64,000 nt of DNA from Nemertoderma westbladi (Eukaryota > Xenacoelomorpha > Nemertodermatida > Nemertodermatidae): positions 1 through 64,000 of the forward strand of contig JAUCBJ010002735.1 of the NCBI GenBank assembly GCA_032718475.1, in the 5' to 3' direction. The translations under genes and the position numbers were made by a program. The notes under the pieces were generated by a model. The model searched no databases, was not told where the DNA came from, and was given only the letters and a program-made list of their open reading frames with translations. Below, piece by piece: positions 27,101 through 42,100 of the stretch; positions within the stretch are counted from its first letter, which is position 1; each line of letters begins with the position of its first letter.

Positions 27101-30100
27101 ACTAATGGCTTCCAATCTGAAGATGTTGTTGACTATGATTTTTGTGTAGAATTTATGAATATAAAAGTGGGATATAGTTATGATGTGAAGTATGAATTGG
27201 GATTTCAAAACCAAAATTACAATTCTTCAGTGTCTAGTGCATTAGCATTAGCTAAACAACTTGACATAGAATATGGATGGTATAGTGCAATACTTTATCA
27301 TCGGGATTCGCCATTGGCAGACAATGCTGCTTTTGCGTTACAGGAAGATGTTATAGATAAATCTCACTTTGTTAGTGTTTCTCTTGTCTACGGTTCCTTC
27401 AAAGAAGAATTTATTGTATTCCAATGTTGTGATATATTTAACGGTTATAATATCAATCGTGCTGATTCGTATACTGTTGAGAAACAAGGTTTACACATTG
27501 CTGCCTTAAACTCATCTCGACGAGTGGCATCTAGTGTGACTGAAGATATTTTCGAAAGTTGGTTCTTTCTCGATTCCACATCTTTTGGTTCTGTTACAAA
27601 GGAGCAAGTTGGATATGTTGTTATACAGAAAAATTTGCAATACTGTGACAAAAAGGTTCAGGAGTTTATTTTTGGCAACGAACTATGTAGCACAATAAAT
27701 TGGGACTTGGCAACAATGATTTCAACACATTTAAATTTAATCGAAACTGACGTCGAACTTTGCCAGTCTTCATTCATGTTGATCCATAACAGCTTCACTG
27801 CATACCTTTGGGGTTTTGGTGAGTTAAAATCAATTGACGTGGCATGGGGTTACTGTCTTCAGAGATCGAAACAATTTTCCATTTATGAATATGCATCGTT
27901 TATGGGTGACTATAAGGTAATGGATTATCAGCATGAAAGCCTTAATGCTGAATGCTGGGGAATGTCTAAAGAAACCTCCATAGAGTGGAATCAGCTGTCA
28001 GAGTTTAATAAAACCCAATTACATAACACTATCTCCAGTTATGTTAGTAAACCAGGGTTCAATGTGGTGCATGGAGACTCTAACATTGTTGGGAATTGGG
28101 CTGACATTAATTATGATGTTGAGCAATGGGATTATGGGATTCAATTTGTTTTATCGCGCACAACCTCGACATTTGCGGAAGAAACATCATCTGGATTTCA
28201 TCTTGGTAATCAAGTTCATCAGTTATCCGTTATTGTAAACGCAACCCACAGTGTTTCCCACGAGACAATAGACTATCCAAATGACTTTTATATTAAATTT
28301 AAACTTGACGAAGCTCTCTGGAATTTATTTAATACTGATATGATATTTCATGGCCATATTGAAGACGTTATTGTTTGGGGCAACGCATTCGATAACAACT
28401 ACGATTTTATTTATGAATATTTAATGTGGTTTAAACCAGAGGACCACCATGTCGATTTTGCCACAAAATTTTATTATGACGATCGTGTCAATGAGAGAGT
28501 GGCTGTCAGTCAGACAACCTTAATGGGCAATTCATCACAGAGTATTAGTGATCTAGAGTATACCCTTGAGTTTGGGAGACAGCAGCTTGCCACAGCTGTA
28601 TCTACTATTGAAAAGTTATCTGGTTACCAGTCTGTGAATATATTTGAATACATGGAACTAATGATTGCTGAGCACAATTTTGGATTAGAGATGTTAGAAT
28701 GGTCGGATAATATCAATATTAGTAATATTCCAAAGGATAGAGCCCATTGTCAAACTGTTTACTTTCAACGGTCTACTGGTATTGTTAGACCAATCCCTTC
28801 TATTTTTGGAAACTGTATGTACAATGAACTTGAAGAATGCCATGAAGATGAATTTTTCACTAGTTATAAACTAAGTTATGTGGGTGTTGCGGTAGAGGAA
28901 AACATATTGGAGAACAACATTCGTGGTAAAACTGATGTTGGTCTTATGAATGCAACGGAATTTACACTTATCATTGACTGGGAGTTTCTATTTATGAGGG
29001 AAGATGTTAAAACAAGGCAAGATTCTGCATTTGTTGACAATGAATCCTTTGTTACTAATAATGTGTCTTTGAAGGATCAAGTTATTTGTTGGGGAAATGA
29101 AATAGCTACTAGTACCGATTACTTTTCATTGTCACTTTTGTATACCAAATTACCACAACTCGAAACTGCAATAGTGTTGGAACACAGTGTGTTAACATCT
29201 AATTATCAGCGTACTGCCATTAATTCAAGTTATTTCCAGGCGGAACAACACCATTATTTAACTGAGTGGGAAAAAGTGATGGGTGATGAGGCCATAACTT
29301 TTGATTACATGTATGCCACAGAAAGGGTTGACTTCTTTGATAAGTATTTTGCTTCCTCCCAGTGGTACAAAGCATGGGGCTTTGAAGTATCAGATTCTAT
29401 TACATGGACCACTGTGCTTAAGCACCATGAAAGTATTAATGATGAACATGCAGAATTGACTCTAGCATATGATAGATTTTGGTGTTATTCTTCTGCAATA
29501 TATACATCCATATTGTGCATGTTTGAACAAGACCATTTAGAGGTAGAATCAATTTTTTGCCAATTCTTCAAGAAGGATCAATCCAAATTAGAATTTGCAG
29601 TTTTGTCTGAAGGCAATATTGAATTATGCACAGCAGGTTACAAATTCAACCAAACTCCGTTGATGCAAAGCAAGGAACGTGCCCTAGAATGGAGCACTAC
29701 GGAAGCGTTGTCAGTCTCCAAATATACTGAAAAGGTTTCTTGGTCTGTTTCTGGTTATAACATTGAAAGTGAAGTAATTAAATCGTGTTCAACTGTGCTA
29801 TCTACGGCAGTTGAAAGACTGTTTGATGGTGAATGGTTTTCTCTTGAACAATTAAATGTTTCAGAATTTGAGGTTGAATCTGTAGAAGAATTATATTCTT
29901 CCGTAGAGTTGCTTAGGCACAATACTCATGTATCCCGCACAATTTGTGATTTTACATTAAACTATACATATTGGGAACAAGTTACTCTATTCAAGCCGCA
30001 TTACCAAACAAGTAATTCCCATTATAAACTGGAGTCTGATATGGCCACAGAGACTTATATTATTAGTCATCAAAGGTTACAAAGCATTGCTTTAACTAAT

Positions 30101-33100
30101 GTCATTGACATGGAATGGCTTTGTTTGGATGTTAATTGTCGATTTGGAGTGTCATCTGAAAAAGTAATTGAAGTATCTGATAATATTCATGACGAGAGGC
30201 TGGATAGTGTTTTATCAGTTTCGATCCTTGGTATGCATTTAGATTCCGTCATTATTTGGCAAAGTTTGCAAAAATTTAATGTTGAAAAACTCTACCTGGA
30301 ATTGGCTCATGAAATATTATTATCATCTTTTGAAAATTATCAGTTTTCTAGCTTTGGCATTTCTTTTTGTAATGCTGCTGAGAATACGTTATTGCCTTTT
30401 GATGATAAGGCAATATCAATTGAAGCATTACCTGCTACAGATAAAGCTGATATCGTATTACATTCAACCAAACTCTCTGGTCCTGGATTTACAACCAAAG
30501 GCACTGCGCTTGGTATTGATAAATCAGTTGAATTGAAGTGGTTCAACACAGAAATATGTGAAACATTTTACACCAAAAACAATGCACCTTGGTCAACCGT
30601 AGACTTATTCCCAGGTTTAATCGCAAGAAGTAGTGAACAATATACTTCGGGAAACAGCGAAGAAGTTGACAGTGATGTGTTTATTTTTGCTCCTGAGTTT
30701 TTTAAACGAAATATATTTATAGACCACACCTCCATAGCATATGAAACTGATAGAGTGATGCAAACAGCCTATATGGAATCTCAGCTATGTTATGGGAACC
30801 AGATTCAAGCTAAAGGTACATTGGATTACTCTGAAACTATGTCTACTCATATACATTTGGAATGCGCCTGTGAAGAAGAGATTTTGCATTCGTTTGACCA
30901 ACAACTTAATGTATGCACAATAACGGCACGGGGATTGGGTGACATCAAATTTGGCGATGATTTTGAAATATGTTTCCCGAATAATTTCTGTGACTATTCT
31001 GCAGATTGTGCGTCACTGAGAATTGAACTCTACTCCCAAGGATATGCTGCAGTATGCGGCAATTATTTCCAACTAGGTGTGGGTTATTCAAATACTATTC
31101 TTTGGGATTATCCCCTGGATTGTATCTTAAATTTTAAATTATTTTATTTGAAAGAAGGGGATGTTGATGGATTTGTTTCTCAAGAAAGCCATTGTTTTAG
31201 AGAAACTGTATACGGAGATGAATTGTCAGACGACTTGCAAGTTCTTTGGGATGAACTTAACTGTGTTGAATTTTACCACCATGATTTAATGCATACAAAG
31301 TTAGAGTTTATTGAGAAACTAACTTATACTAAACCTGTAACAGAAGTTATAACCATATTTGGAAGTTTGGCAGTAAACGAAGTAGAACTTTACCAAGATG
31401 AGTTGTTTATTCAAACTAGTTTAATATTCCAAACTGCCGATATTACGTATGTTGAGTACTCTTTGAATCGGAACCTTCGAACTGCAATTAGAAATATATT
31501 ATTATGTTGCCATGTCGAAGAAAAACTTCACAATTGGGACATTACAAATGATATTTTCTTTGATCACAGCGCTGAAACAGCAGGCAGCTATACCCAAGAG
31601 TATTTTTCTTCTTATGTTGATGAAATTGATGCAATTATAGTTTATGGAATTTGCATAGAAGTTGTGACACAGTGGGATGAAGTACTCTTTGCACCTCCTC
31701 AACTGTTTGAAAACGTTGTCGAAAATGTTGCTGTAAATAATATTAGTTTACATTATAAAACGTCAAAGGGAGTCGCAATGGCATTCGCTGAAGCTGACTT
31801 CGACGACTCCTATTGGATATACTTGTGTGAGATCAACATTGAGGATACTGTTCTTGAAACAGTATCTCAATACAATGAAGACCATATTATTCTAGAATAT
31901 GGAAAGGCCTCTAAGGTATTGAAAGAAGGCTCTGCTGAAATATCATATATTATTATTGAGTTTGTTTCCCAAGAATTATTTAACGTTCATACTGATCACC
32001 TAAATATTTCTCAAATGCCAAATTTGTTTCAGAGAGTTCATAAAATGGATAGTGTAAAAAAGTGGGGTTTTGGTGGTCTAAATTGTGGAATGCAACTACA
32101 AAGATGTGATATTATATTAAAGGTTACGGATGACATGGCTATGGGTTCACTTGTGCCAAATAGTCTGTACGAACTGTTTAGTGGTGGCACATATGTTAAT
32201 GTATTACATTCTGCAAGTCAAAATGAATTTGTCTCTGAACGAGTAAGTGATATTGGTGTAAAAATTATTGAAAATATAAACTTTTGTGTTTATGACGAGT
32301 TTATTCAAGAAAAAGTATTTCATGGCTTTACTAAACCAATTGGATTTGGTATTCAAAATACGGGATTTGGACAGTTCTTAGAAACAAGTGATTGTTCTAC
32401 CAATCCATATGAAACTATATTTGTGAGTTATTCTTCAGATGATAATCAACAGACATCAGCTGTTGCTCAGGTATTTAAAGTTTTATGTAATGCCACTGTT
32501 GACAATGTATTTCTGCAACATGAACTTGATGACATTTATGATGAAGCATTTGATTACGACAAGGCGACTTCAATATGTGAAGACCAATCTTCAATGCAAA
32601 CATCTATGATTTTACACGAAGTCTTAAATGATTTAGCAAGGGTTACTGCAGTTCATGGAATTGAGTGGGACTTTATAGGTGGCAAAGTAGATAAATTTAT
32701 CTTTGAAATGGAGAAAGGTTTACTAACTTATAATGTTGTAGACTATTTGCTTTGCATTGAGGATTATAATACTATTCTATTTAAACCTGAATTAATAACA
32801 GAATGCCCAGTAAGTTGCGATGTTAAAGATGATTTAACGCACTTTAAAATTATTGGTAAATCAGTAATTACAGTGAATGGTTGCAGTGATGATATGACAT
32901 ATGGAATTGATGATGAAGACTTAGAAATTCGCTCCATATCACAAGCCACAGAAGCGCAATGGAAAATGGTATTTGTATGTTTAATTATGAAGCCCTCAAT
33001 TTCTGAAGTTAGCATACATGGGATGTCATCAATTGGATTTGATATGTGGGTTGAGCCCGTAGAGTTTGAGATTGAGCTGGAGGGGAACCGTGTTGATAAC

Positions 33101-36100
33101 GTGATGAAGTATGACCCAGAATTAACGATGGATACGAAAATTAAACGAAGTGAAATGATGGGTTATGGCGAGCAATTTAATGAGGTATGGCAACTTCATG
33201 ACTTGTCACACATAGAAGGATACAACTGTGAATTAGTGCAGATGAGCTTGATTCCCTTCTGTTTTAATAAGGGTTTTCCACAGCATGGATTTATTGTAAG
33301 GGGTAAAGAATCATATGGGGAATTTACACACCCTAATGAATTCAGTGATATTGACCCTTTGACATATTTAAAGACTGATTTCATAATTGAAGGGGATATT
33401 GAAAGAACTAGTTTCATTCCTCGAAGGTGGGCAACAGTGATGGGTGTTGCTAATTTAAAGGAATGCGATGCAGAAGAGGCTGTCGCTGAGGTTATTTACG
33501 ATAATCTCGCCAGTGCTGCTTTGCATACATACCAGAATTGGTTTGTTCATCCAATAAAGGCATTGGGAACAATTAACCGAGGACAGGCAACAGAGAATGA
33601 TTGCTGTATTGATTGGTATAAGGGCACTTGGTATAAACCTACAATTCCCGTTGATCGAGCCAATCTCCACGAAATTCATCGGAATATATTTTCTACATTT
33701 GAGGTATGTCAGGAAGTAACATGGCGTGAAACAAATACACTCATAATTACGTATGAACACACTGAAACTGACAAACCGGATGCTTTTGAACCAGTAACTT
33801 ATGAATCAGTTAAATTTGTTGTTGAACCACATCCTAATCTTAATTCATGTATCATTGAATTTGTGTTAACTTATGGTTTGGGAAATGAAGTTCATAATAT
33901 GTGGTATAATATGGAAACATTTACTGCGGAATGCCGCGAATTCACTGTTATGCGAAAGGAATGGAATAATTTAATTCCATATGCACAATGTTTTAAAGAG
34001 AGAGTGTATTGTCTATTAGATCTACAAAATCCGAATGCTACATGGTCAACTGCTGAAATATTTAGATTTATTTATGATATATCTTATACATTGGAACGTG
34101 TTGAACAGGAAAGGTCGTGGGAAGAAAGTTATCAAAGGAAGATTATCGAATTACATAGTTCCTATGAAGAGGATATACAATTAGATTCATATAAGGACTT
34201 TGTAGTGGATGTCTATAAGTATGAACTTGTCAGACCGAAAATGATTCCAGTGCCATTTGAAATAATAAAGAAGAAACCAAAGCCACATGCCCAATCTTTT
34301 GCGATGAAGATGCTACTGGGATGGGAATCTGGTGATCTTATTGACATTGTCCCAAGCATTAACGCTCACGTATCATGGAGTAAAGCGTTATCAAGGCCTC
34401 CTAAGATATCCTCTGAAATTGTGTATGGAAAACAGGTACAGGAGGATATATTGATACCAGAGGATAGGTGTGATGATCATAAATCAGTCAGTTTAGAAAT
34501 TGATAATGTCCAACTTGTAAAAAGTACTTCGGAGTTATCCAAAAAGTTATGCGTAGACTTTAATCTCGTTCATTGTTTTGCCATCCAAGCGGTTGATGAT
34601 ATATTTACCAACAAAGTGGAACAATTTTATGAATTACTGGAAACCAAATGTGCAAGCAAGTGTTACGAAAGAAATTATATGATAAAAGACTATAATGTAG
34701 AAACTGTGGATTTTAATAATATGAGTAAGGTTGAGAAATTGGAACGAGCATTCACAAGGTGTTTTTTGACATCTTTCCAATATGATACTGAGAATGTGTT
34801 AATTGGAATAGAGGAAGATTTTGATTGCACCAGAGTTAAGGCACTTGCTCCTCTTTTGTTCTATGCCCAATCTAGTATTGCTTCGGATTATGTTGAAACA
34901 CCACATGAATTTTCGGTTAAGCAAGTTATATTTGATTATACTACGGAGGTAATTCATGAGAAGTGCAAATATTACACTCCATCTGTTAACATTATTTTCG
35001 GTTTTGTAAAGAGCACTTTTCTCTTCAGCCCCGAAATTGAGGTTTATGGTGCTGATTTTGCTTGGAATGCATTTGAATCAGCCTCTGAATCTCTTGCAGT
35101 TGACGTCATCTTCCACAATGCTTCAGCCAATATCGCAATTGGCTTATGTTCATCAATTATTGAAGGTATTCAGTGGATAACTACTGGTATTTGTAGTACA
35201 CAATCAATTGAATATCAGAAAATGGAGATTAATTACGAAAGCGAATGTTTTACCAAAGATGTCAATCATGACGTTGTGTATGCTGTTTGTAAAGGAGATA
35301 CTAATTTTACATCGGAATTCTGGGAAAATGTCAAGTCATGTATGTTTAATTTGCCACAGGAGGAGTCAATTTCATGGTCAACTATGGATATCTCCTATGA
35401 TACATACTTATTATGTTTGAACCTAATGCATGGTTCTATTGGGATCAATAGACTTTATTATAGTGAAGCTATTCCATTTGATGGCGTTTATAACATAGAC
35501 CATACCACAGAAGTTGCAGGAGATGTAGTATCATTGAAACGAAGTTGTTCCTCTTTTAGTAGGATATTGTGCGATGCTGAAAGTTCTGACATAATGCAGA
35601 CATATTTTATGACTCATGTGTTTATTGGAGAAGTTCCCTCTAAAGATCAAACTGTAATTAACTTTCAAGAACATTTTGAAATTACCAATTTAACAAATGT
35701 AGTGGTATGTTATGGTATGTATCGTGAAAATGATATCTTCTGGGAGAATGTTAACACTGTATTACCTTATAAAGTTCAAACATTGAACTTCAACTGGGAA
35801 ACAACTAATCCCGGATATATACTGAGCGCACATAAGTATCAACCACGAGTGATGGCTTTTGGTGACAAGTTACCAGCCGTTCAGAGTTGGTCAAAATCTA
35901 TCCCAAAGGAAATATCTCGCTTCCAAGTAGAGCAAGGAGTTTTTGTCACAGATAGCTACTACTGGCTTGAGCAGAATGCATCTATCTCAATATCAAATTC
36001 TCGTGGATTTGGATATGAAAGTGAAACTAAATGGGTTGAGATATGGCAAACATTTGACGAACCATATCCATTGAATGTCACTGTCAACGAGGAACCACAT

Positions 36101-39100
36101 TTGCTTATTAGCCAGAAATCCATGGTTCCCAAATGGGGTAAAGAACGTGATTCATATGGTGGATCATGGGATGAACTAGTGACATGCAACTTTGAGTATA
36201 TGAATAGTAATTTTACGAAGTTAATTAGTGAAAGTCGTACTTGGTGGCATGCGATCGCTATGGAGGTTATATCGCATGGGTGCTCATTAGAACATTGGGA
36301 CAATTTGGAAGGTACAATGCCTTTCTATGCCATAAGGTATGTTGATATTGTAAATATAGTTGAAGTTGGCTATGATCTTAGCAATGCTTCTGTTAGAACA
36401 GTCCAACCTACTCAAGGCATTCCATTACTGGATTGGGATGGTGACTCTGAGAATTCAAATATATTTCTACCGATGTTATTTGAAATTGAGAAAGTATCAC
36501 TTTCTAGTGAAACGCAATCATTTAATAATTATCATTATGATAATCAGGACAGATTTGTTGGTGATGCCATTGAGAATGAAGTACTATGGCTCTTTGCCCA
36601 TCGGCAATTCTTTGGATATAAAGAAGAAGGATTAGTTGCTAATATATGTTACATTAATCTAATTAGCAATGCCATAGGGAATAAGGAAATTGTTTGGGGG
36701 ACACCATTGTCGTTAACTCCAGAAACATGGGATAGCTTGATAAATAGAAAACCACATCATTTTGTATCATGTAATGCCAATAGTATCTTATTTGATTACG
36801 GATATGCCACTCAAGGAACAATATCTTGCTTTAAAGAAAACGGCAGAGAATTGGAAGAATCTATCGAGTGGGAGAGTAGTCATGTTTTTGATAATTACTA
36901 CAGAAGAGTTGAAGAGTTCTCAAAAAGTGAAACAATTTGTGTTGAACTTGAAAGGGTATATAATATTTATTTCAGCTTAGATTTATTTATGTCAGAAATT
37001 TGCTGGTATTCTCCAAAGTTTGAATCACTGCTGCCCTTTACAGCTGATAAAATAAACACAACAGTAATCGGATATGACATTGTGGTGAATCAGTTTGACA
37101 TTCTCGTTGATTCATATTCGAGATATTGCTATGAAGGGCGAGGTGAATTTCAGTACATCTTCTTTTATAATTGTGAGGCTTATGTTGAACCAAAACGAAC
37201 TAGTGCAGCTCATATTGTAACCGAGTGGGGATTCCAGACAGAGGAGACTGATTTAAATTCTGTCCAGGTTTGGGCAGAAGGGTCGACATATTCTGTCGCA
37301 TGGGAAAAGACTGATCAATATTTCGGTAAATATATTCCAAAACAGCAAAATGCCTACGAGATAGATAATGTTGATGAGAATGATGAGTTCCCCAATGTTT
37401 CTTATGCGATGGTCTACAATAAATACATAGAGGAGGAAATCCGATGGGCCTATGTGCAACAACTGGAAAGTATTGAGTGGAATTTAGAAAGTGCCAATGA
37501 AATGAAATATAGTGGGAAATTTACTAGTGTTTATAAAATGGCAGTTGCTCATATCATGGGGGTTGGCTTGCAGAATATAGGAAATAAAGTCCACAACTGT
37601 AATGTATTTGATCATTTAAATTTTAATGTATGTTACGCATCATCGTCAGACATTGAACGCAATAACAATATGGCGCACCATTGTAGCTCATATCTTTATC
37701 GAGGCGATGCATTGGTCAATGAAATTCCATACGAAGAAACACCAGAATGCGGCTGGGAAAGAAGTTTGGCGACGGCATCGTGGGTTCAGGTGATCCCATA
37801 CTCACAATCAGATAAAGAGATTACAACATTTACAATATTTGGTGTTCCTATTCTATCACAAGGAAGAGGCCAAGCTGGAAATTTAAAGGAGTTTACCAAG
37901 GAAATTACCGCTGAAAAAGCAGATTGTGTATTTGCACCTGTCTTCATGAGACCATCAGTTTTCATTGCATTACATATAATTGAACCATCATCTTTGACTC
38001 CTGTAAACTCTGAATTTGCAAACTACTTCTTCTCAGAGTCTTATGAACTTTGCCATGTCACTGCTTCCATTAGTTATTGGGATTCCTTAACTGTAAGAAG
38101 GGGTGTTAGTTCTCAAATGATGTTATGTTCTAAACCTGACTTTTGGAATATAATTTATGAAAACTTAGATAATTTATCATCTGAGAAATATTTGTACGAT
38201 GTGGCTGAAACAGTTTATACTTCACAGTCAACAGTTGTTGCTGACAAAATTACTTTTGTTTTAGAGGCAGTTTCAATTGATAATAAAATAACATGGGATA
38301 ATTACACGGAAGCACCTGACAGTCAAAGCTGCAAGCTGAACTACTCATATGAAACGGGACGGCTTGTAACTGCTGGTAAAACTTCATCGAAGGAATTTTG
38401 TGTTCCATGTTGTGAATTTGAATTGAATGGAATAGAGGCTGTTACAAGTAGAGATGTTGTATCAATAACGAATGAACATGCTGTTACATCTACTAAATGG
38501 TATCAATTAGAACGCGAGATTGAGTTATCCTTTACTCAGATGAAAGGCAAAGGTGTATTTAGTAGTGTTGAATTCTTACATGTTGGTCGTTTCAACAAAG
38601 AAGTTCCAGATGAGGAGTGTGCTGATTTGAAGGAAAATTTAAGTATTTTTGATTATGAATTCCATATAGAAGTTGGATTTTCTCTGAATATGGCTGAATT
38701 CAAAGTCGTTAAAGATGATACTCAGTGTGTGGGTGGCTGGTTTAAGCATGTGATAGGTGATGAAGTAGTTGATGTGACATATGGAGATGTGATGAGACAT
38801 TGTGGTGACATTGGTGTAATTACTAATTATGGGATGGAGTTTATTAATGTAATGCATTGGGATATCACTGAGAAATACGTACTTTCTCAACAAGAATCAG
38901 CCCGTTGTATGGAAATATTTGAGGATTCGCAACTTCGCCATCATGTTTTTGTTGGATGTGAGTTTGGTACTGGTCAACAAATATTGTGTGAAGAAAACTG
39001 GATGACACCATTGGCATATGTGGAAAGGAATTACCAGACATGCCATGTCAATTCGAATTATGTGGAATATGGATTATTTAAAAACGTTTTTGTGGATCGG

Positions 39101-42100
39101 TTTAATACAATGGGTATTGCTATTGATGACTTGGAGCAATATAGTACAATTTCCTTAATTTCTTGTGCCATTGTGCACGAACATGCCATTGGTGGTACCC
39201 ATGAAACTGGTAGTTTAATTCTACAAGTGAAATCGACATCTTCATTTTCATTTTGCAATAGCAGTGTCGATTTCGAGATTGGTGAATGGGAAATTATCTT
39301 CCCTATTAATGAGAGAGCTATCAAGCAAGATTATGTCGCAATTTATTACCATTCTAATTTAGAAATTGCTGGCGACTTATGTAGTTATGTCATATATGGT
39401 GACTTTTATGAGACCTCTATAAAATGGGGAATTACTGGAACAATTTCAAATTTGAAATTTCACAATGCGATTGAAAATTATGAAATCGGATTTTTAGGTG
39501 CGATGTGCAATGCAGTTTACGCCACAATTGAGTGTCAACCGCGTGATGCGGTTGAAGAGGATACATGGAACACTGGTCAAGTCATAAGCAAAAATGAACT
39601 TATTCATGACATTGCTAATACTTCAATTCAGTGGAATTGGCTGCATAAAGTTGTGTCATGTAGACAAGATATAACACATGGCTCAGTTCTCGACCTTTCC
39701 ATTCACTGGCACTCTTTATCAACACTTTATGTTGAGGAGTTTAATGAACAGAAAGTAAACTTAGTAGAAACCGTTTTTGAGCCACTTGGTTGTCATCGCA
39801 CTGGGTATGGTATTGAACAAAATATTGCGAAAGAAGTATTTGGGGAAATAGAATTTGATATACTGATTGAAAATACTTATAAATCATCGGAAATTGAAAT
39901 GCTTGGCTTTTCTGTCCAGGGCCTTTATGAAGATGCCAATGTTCTGAGACAGCCTCATATAAATGGTGATTATGTTGAAGAGAGTGTTCAATATTTATAT
40001 GCAGATGTATACGAGGGTTTCAAGTTTACTAATGTGAAATCCTCTTATGCTATTGACTTCTATCCACAGATGTTAAATCGTCGCGATGTTTGCATATTTG
40101 GAGGTTATTTAGAGATGTATCTAGAAGAATGTTGGCACTTTCTCGGTAGTTCACATGTACAACATTACGATATTGAATTTGCAGAACAGTATATGACAGG
40201 CGAATATAGTATTGCGCATCCAGACACATTCATGCCCATAATTCAGGGTGTTACTGTGTCTGGTGAGATTTCATGGTGTTCATCAGTAGATAGATACACT
40301 AAAGATATTGCTGTGGATTACAGTAGTAGTTATATTTTTGGAGATAACATGGAAAATTTCGACACATCAAGCTCTTTCATTGTTTGTGGAAATTCTGTAA
40401 GTGATGATTTTGACATGGAATGGGACTTTATTGGGCTCAGCACATTAAAATCATTTGTTCAAGAGATGGTTGGAGGAGAAATAGAATCCCCCTTCGAAGG
40501 AGACCTTGATGTCAACAATGTTGTTGTGTATGGAATGGTTTATCTAAGTCATATGGGTTGGGAATCTACTGCTTTGATGCAATATTCACAGAAAGAAGCA
40601 GCACAATTGTATTTACATGATAAACAGTTGGCAACTAAATATAATGTAAATACTGGAACAAATATGGGAATTGGAAAAAATCAACAAGAGTCTTTACCAA
40701 TTGAAGAAGCATTTACATTTTCTGAGAAGAGAATATATAATCAATTTTGCAATATTAACAGCGAAATGCATTGGCTAGATGGTAATCCTAGTGTTTCATG
40801 GCATTCTTCTAGAGGATATGGTTTGGAGAATTCAGAGCATTTGGATGCTACAAATGTCATGTGGATCGAAAAACCTGTTGTGGAAGTTATCAAACCTTCA
40901 TACCATCTGGAGAGTTTCATTAATACATACTATACAACCTATGGAGTAAATATGTGTTATGGGTGTCTCGAACAATCGGTGGAACAACTTGAAGGAGATT
41001 TGTCAATATTTGGAGTGACTACAGAATATGAGACTCCAACAGTAACGACTCATGTGTTTATTTACTGCGACAGCACTGCTAATGAAATAACCGTCTTCGG
41101 TGAAGAATTGATCAACCGTCACAGTTGGTATAAGACTATTAGTGTCATTCAACCGAAAATGGAATCTGCTGATATACACGTGGAAGCAGAATCTATTTAT
41201 GTGAAAGGTAGTATGTTCTTTAAAGAAATAACTTGTCTACCTAATATGCAATGGATTGATAATGAGTTTGATTATTCAATGGATTTGACGATTTTTAAGA
41301 ACAAAGTTGAGTATCCTGTTATAGAGCTTACTTCAATAGAATTTAGTGAGAAGCCAGACATTTCTTTTGCGTACATGCAAGGTATTGCTGTATATCTAGA
41401 GGTCGATTTTGATAGTGTTGATATTTATGGCGATTTGGGCAAAGAACTAGATTCAGCGCAACGAATCGGCATGCATGATGTTTTTGATAACTCTTATTCA
41501 TCTCTAGAATCTGTAGCAATGTGTCATCCAGCACTTGATCAAGCGTTCTCACATTATGGGACTATAACAAGTTTATTTTATGAGAAACACGGCTTTGAAT
41601 ATGCAGAATGGTCATTGGGTGATTCTATAGATGGTTATTCAACATCTAAATTTGAGATTCAATTTGGGAACGAAATTCCGTCAAACCTGGAATGGGATAT
41701 TTTACAATATACTGGGGAATTTAAACGAACAAGTGCAGTTTCTAGAACACATTTTGATAGAGTTATGCCTACTATAAAGACACATGAAGCTCATATTTGG
41801 TGCATATCAAAATGTTCTGGTTATGATGCTGTTTGGTTCACTGCTACACCAAAAGTGTCTGAGAGGTTTCATTTGGAAAATGCTCACCAAAGTAAATACC
41901 TGATGGAGTGGTATTACGGATCCGAGAATATTAGTTACATTATTTATGGTAATTGTTATGATAATGATTGTCATTTTGAATTTTGCAGAGATTTTATTTC
42001 TGAAGTATATGCAACAGATAACGCCAGATTTCTTGATTCTGTATGGAATTGGTGTCATATACTGCATGTTAAGGATCAAATTTCATATTTGGAGGCTGAG

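Noticed and set aside
35959-36303. Minus-strand open frame of 114 codons, and similar ones (e.g. 2630-2935, 49083-49394)
   Set aside because: These are shadows of the plus-strand repeat exons: no recognisable protein features, and expected by chance opposite such long coding sequence.
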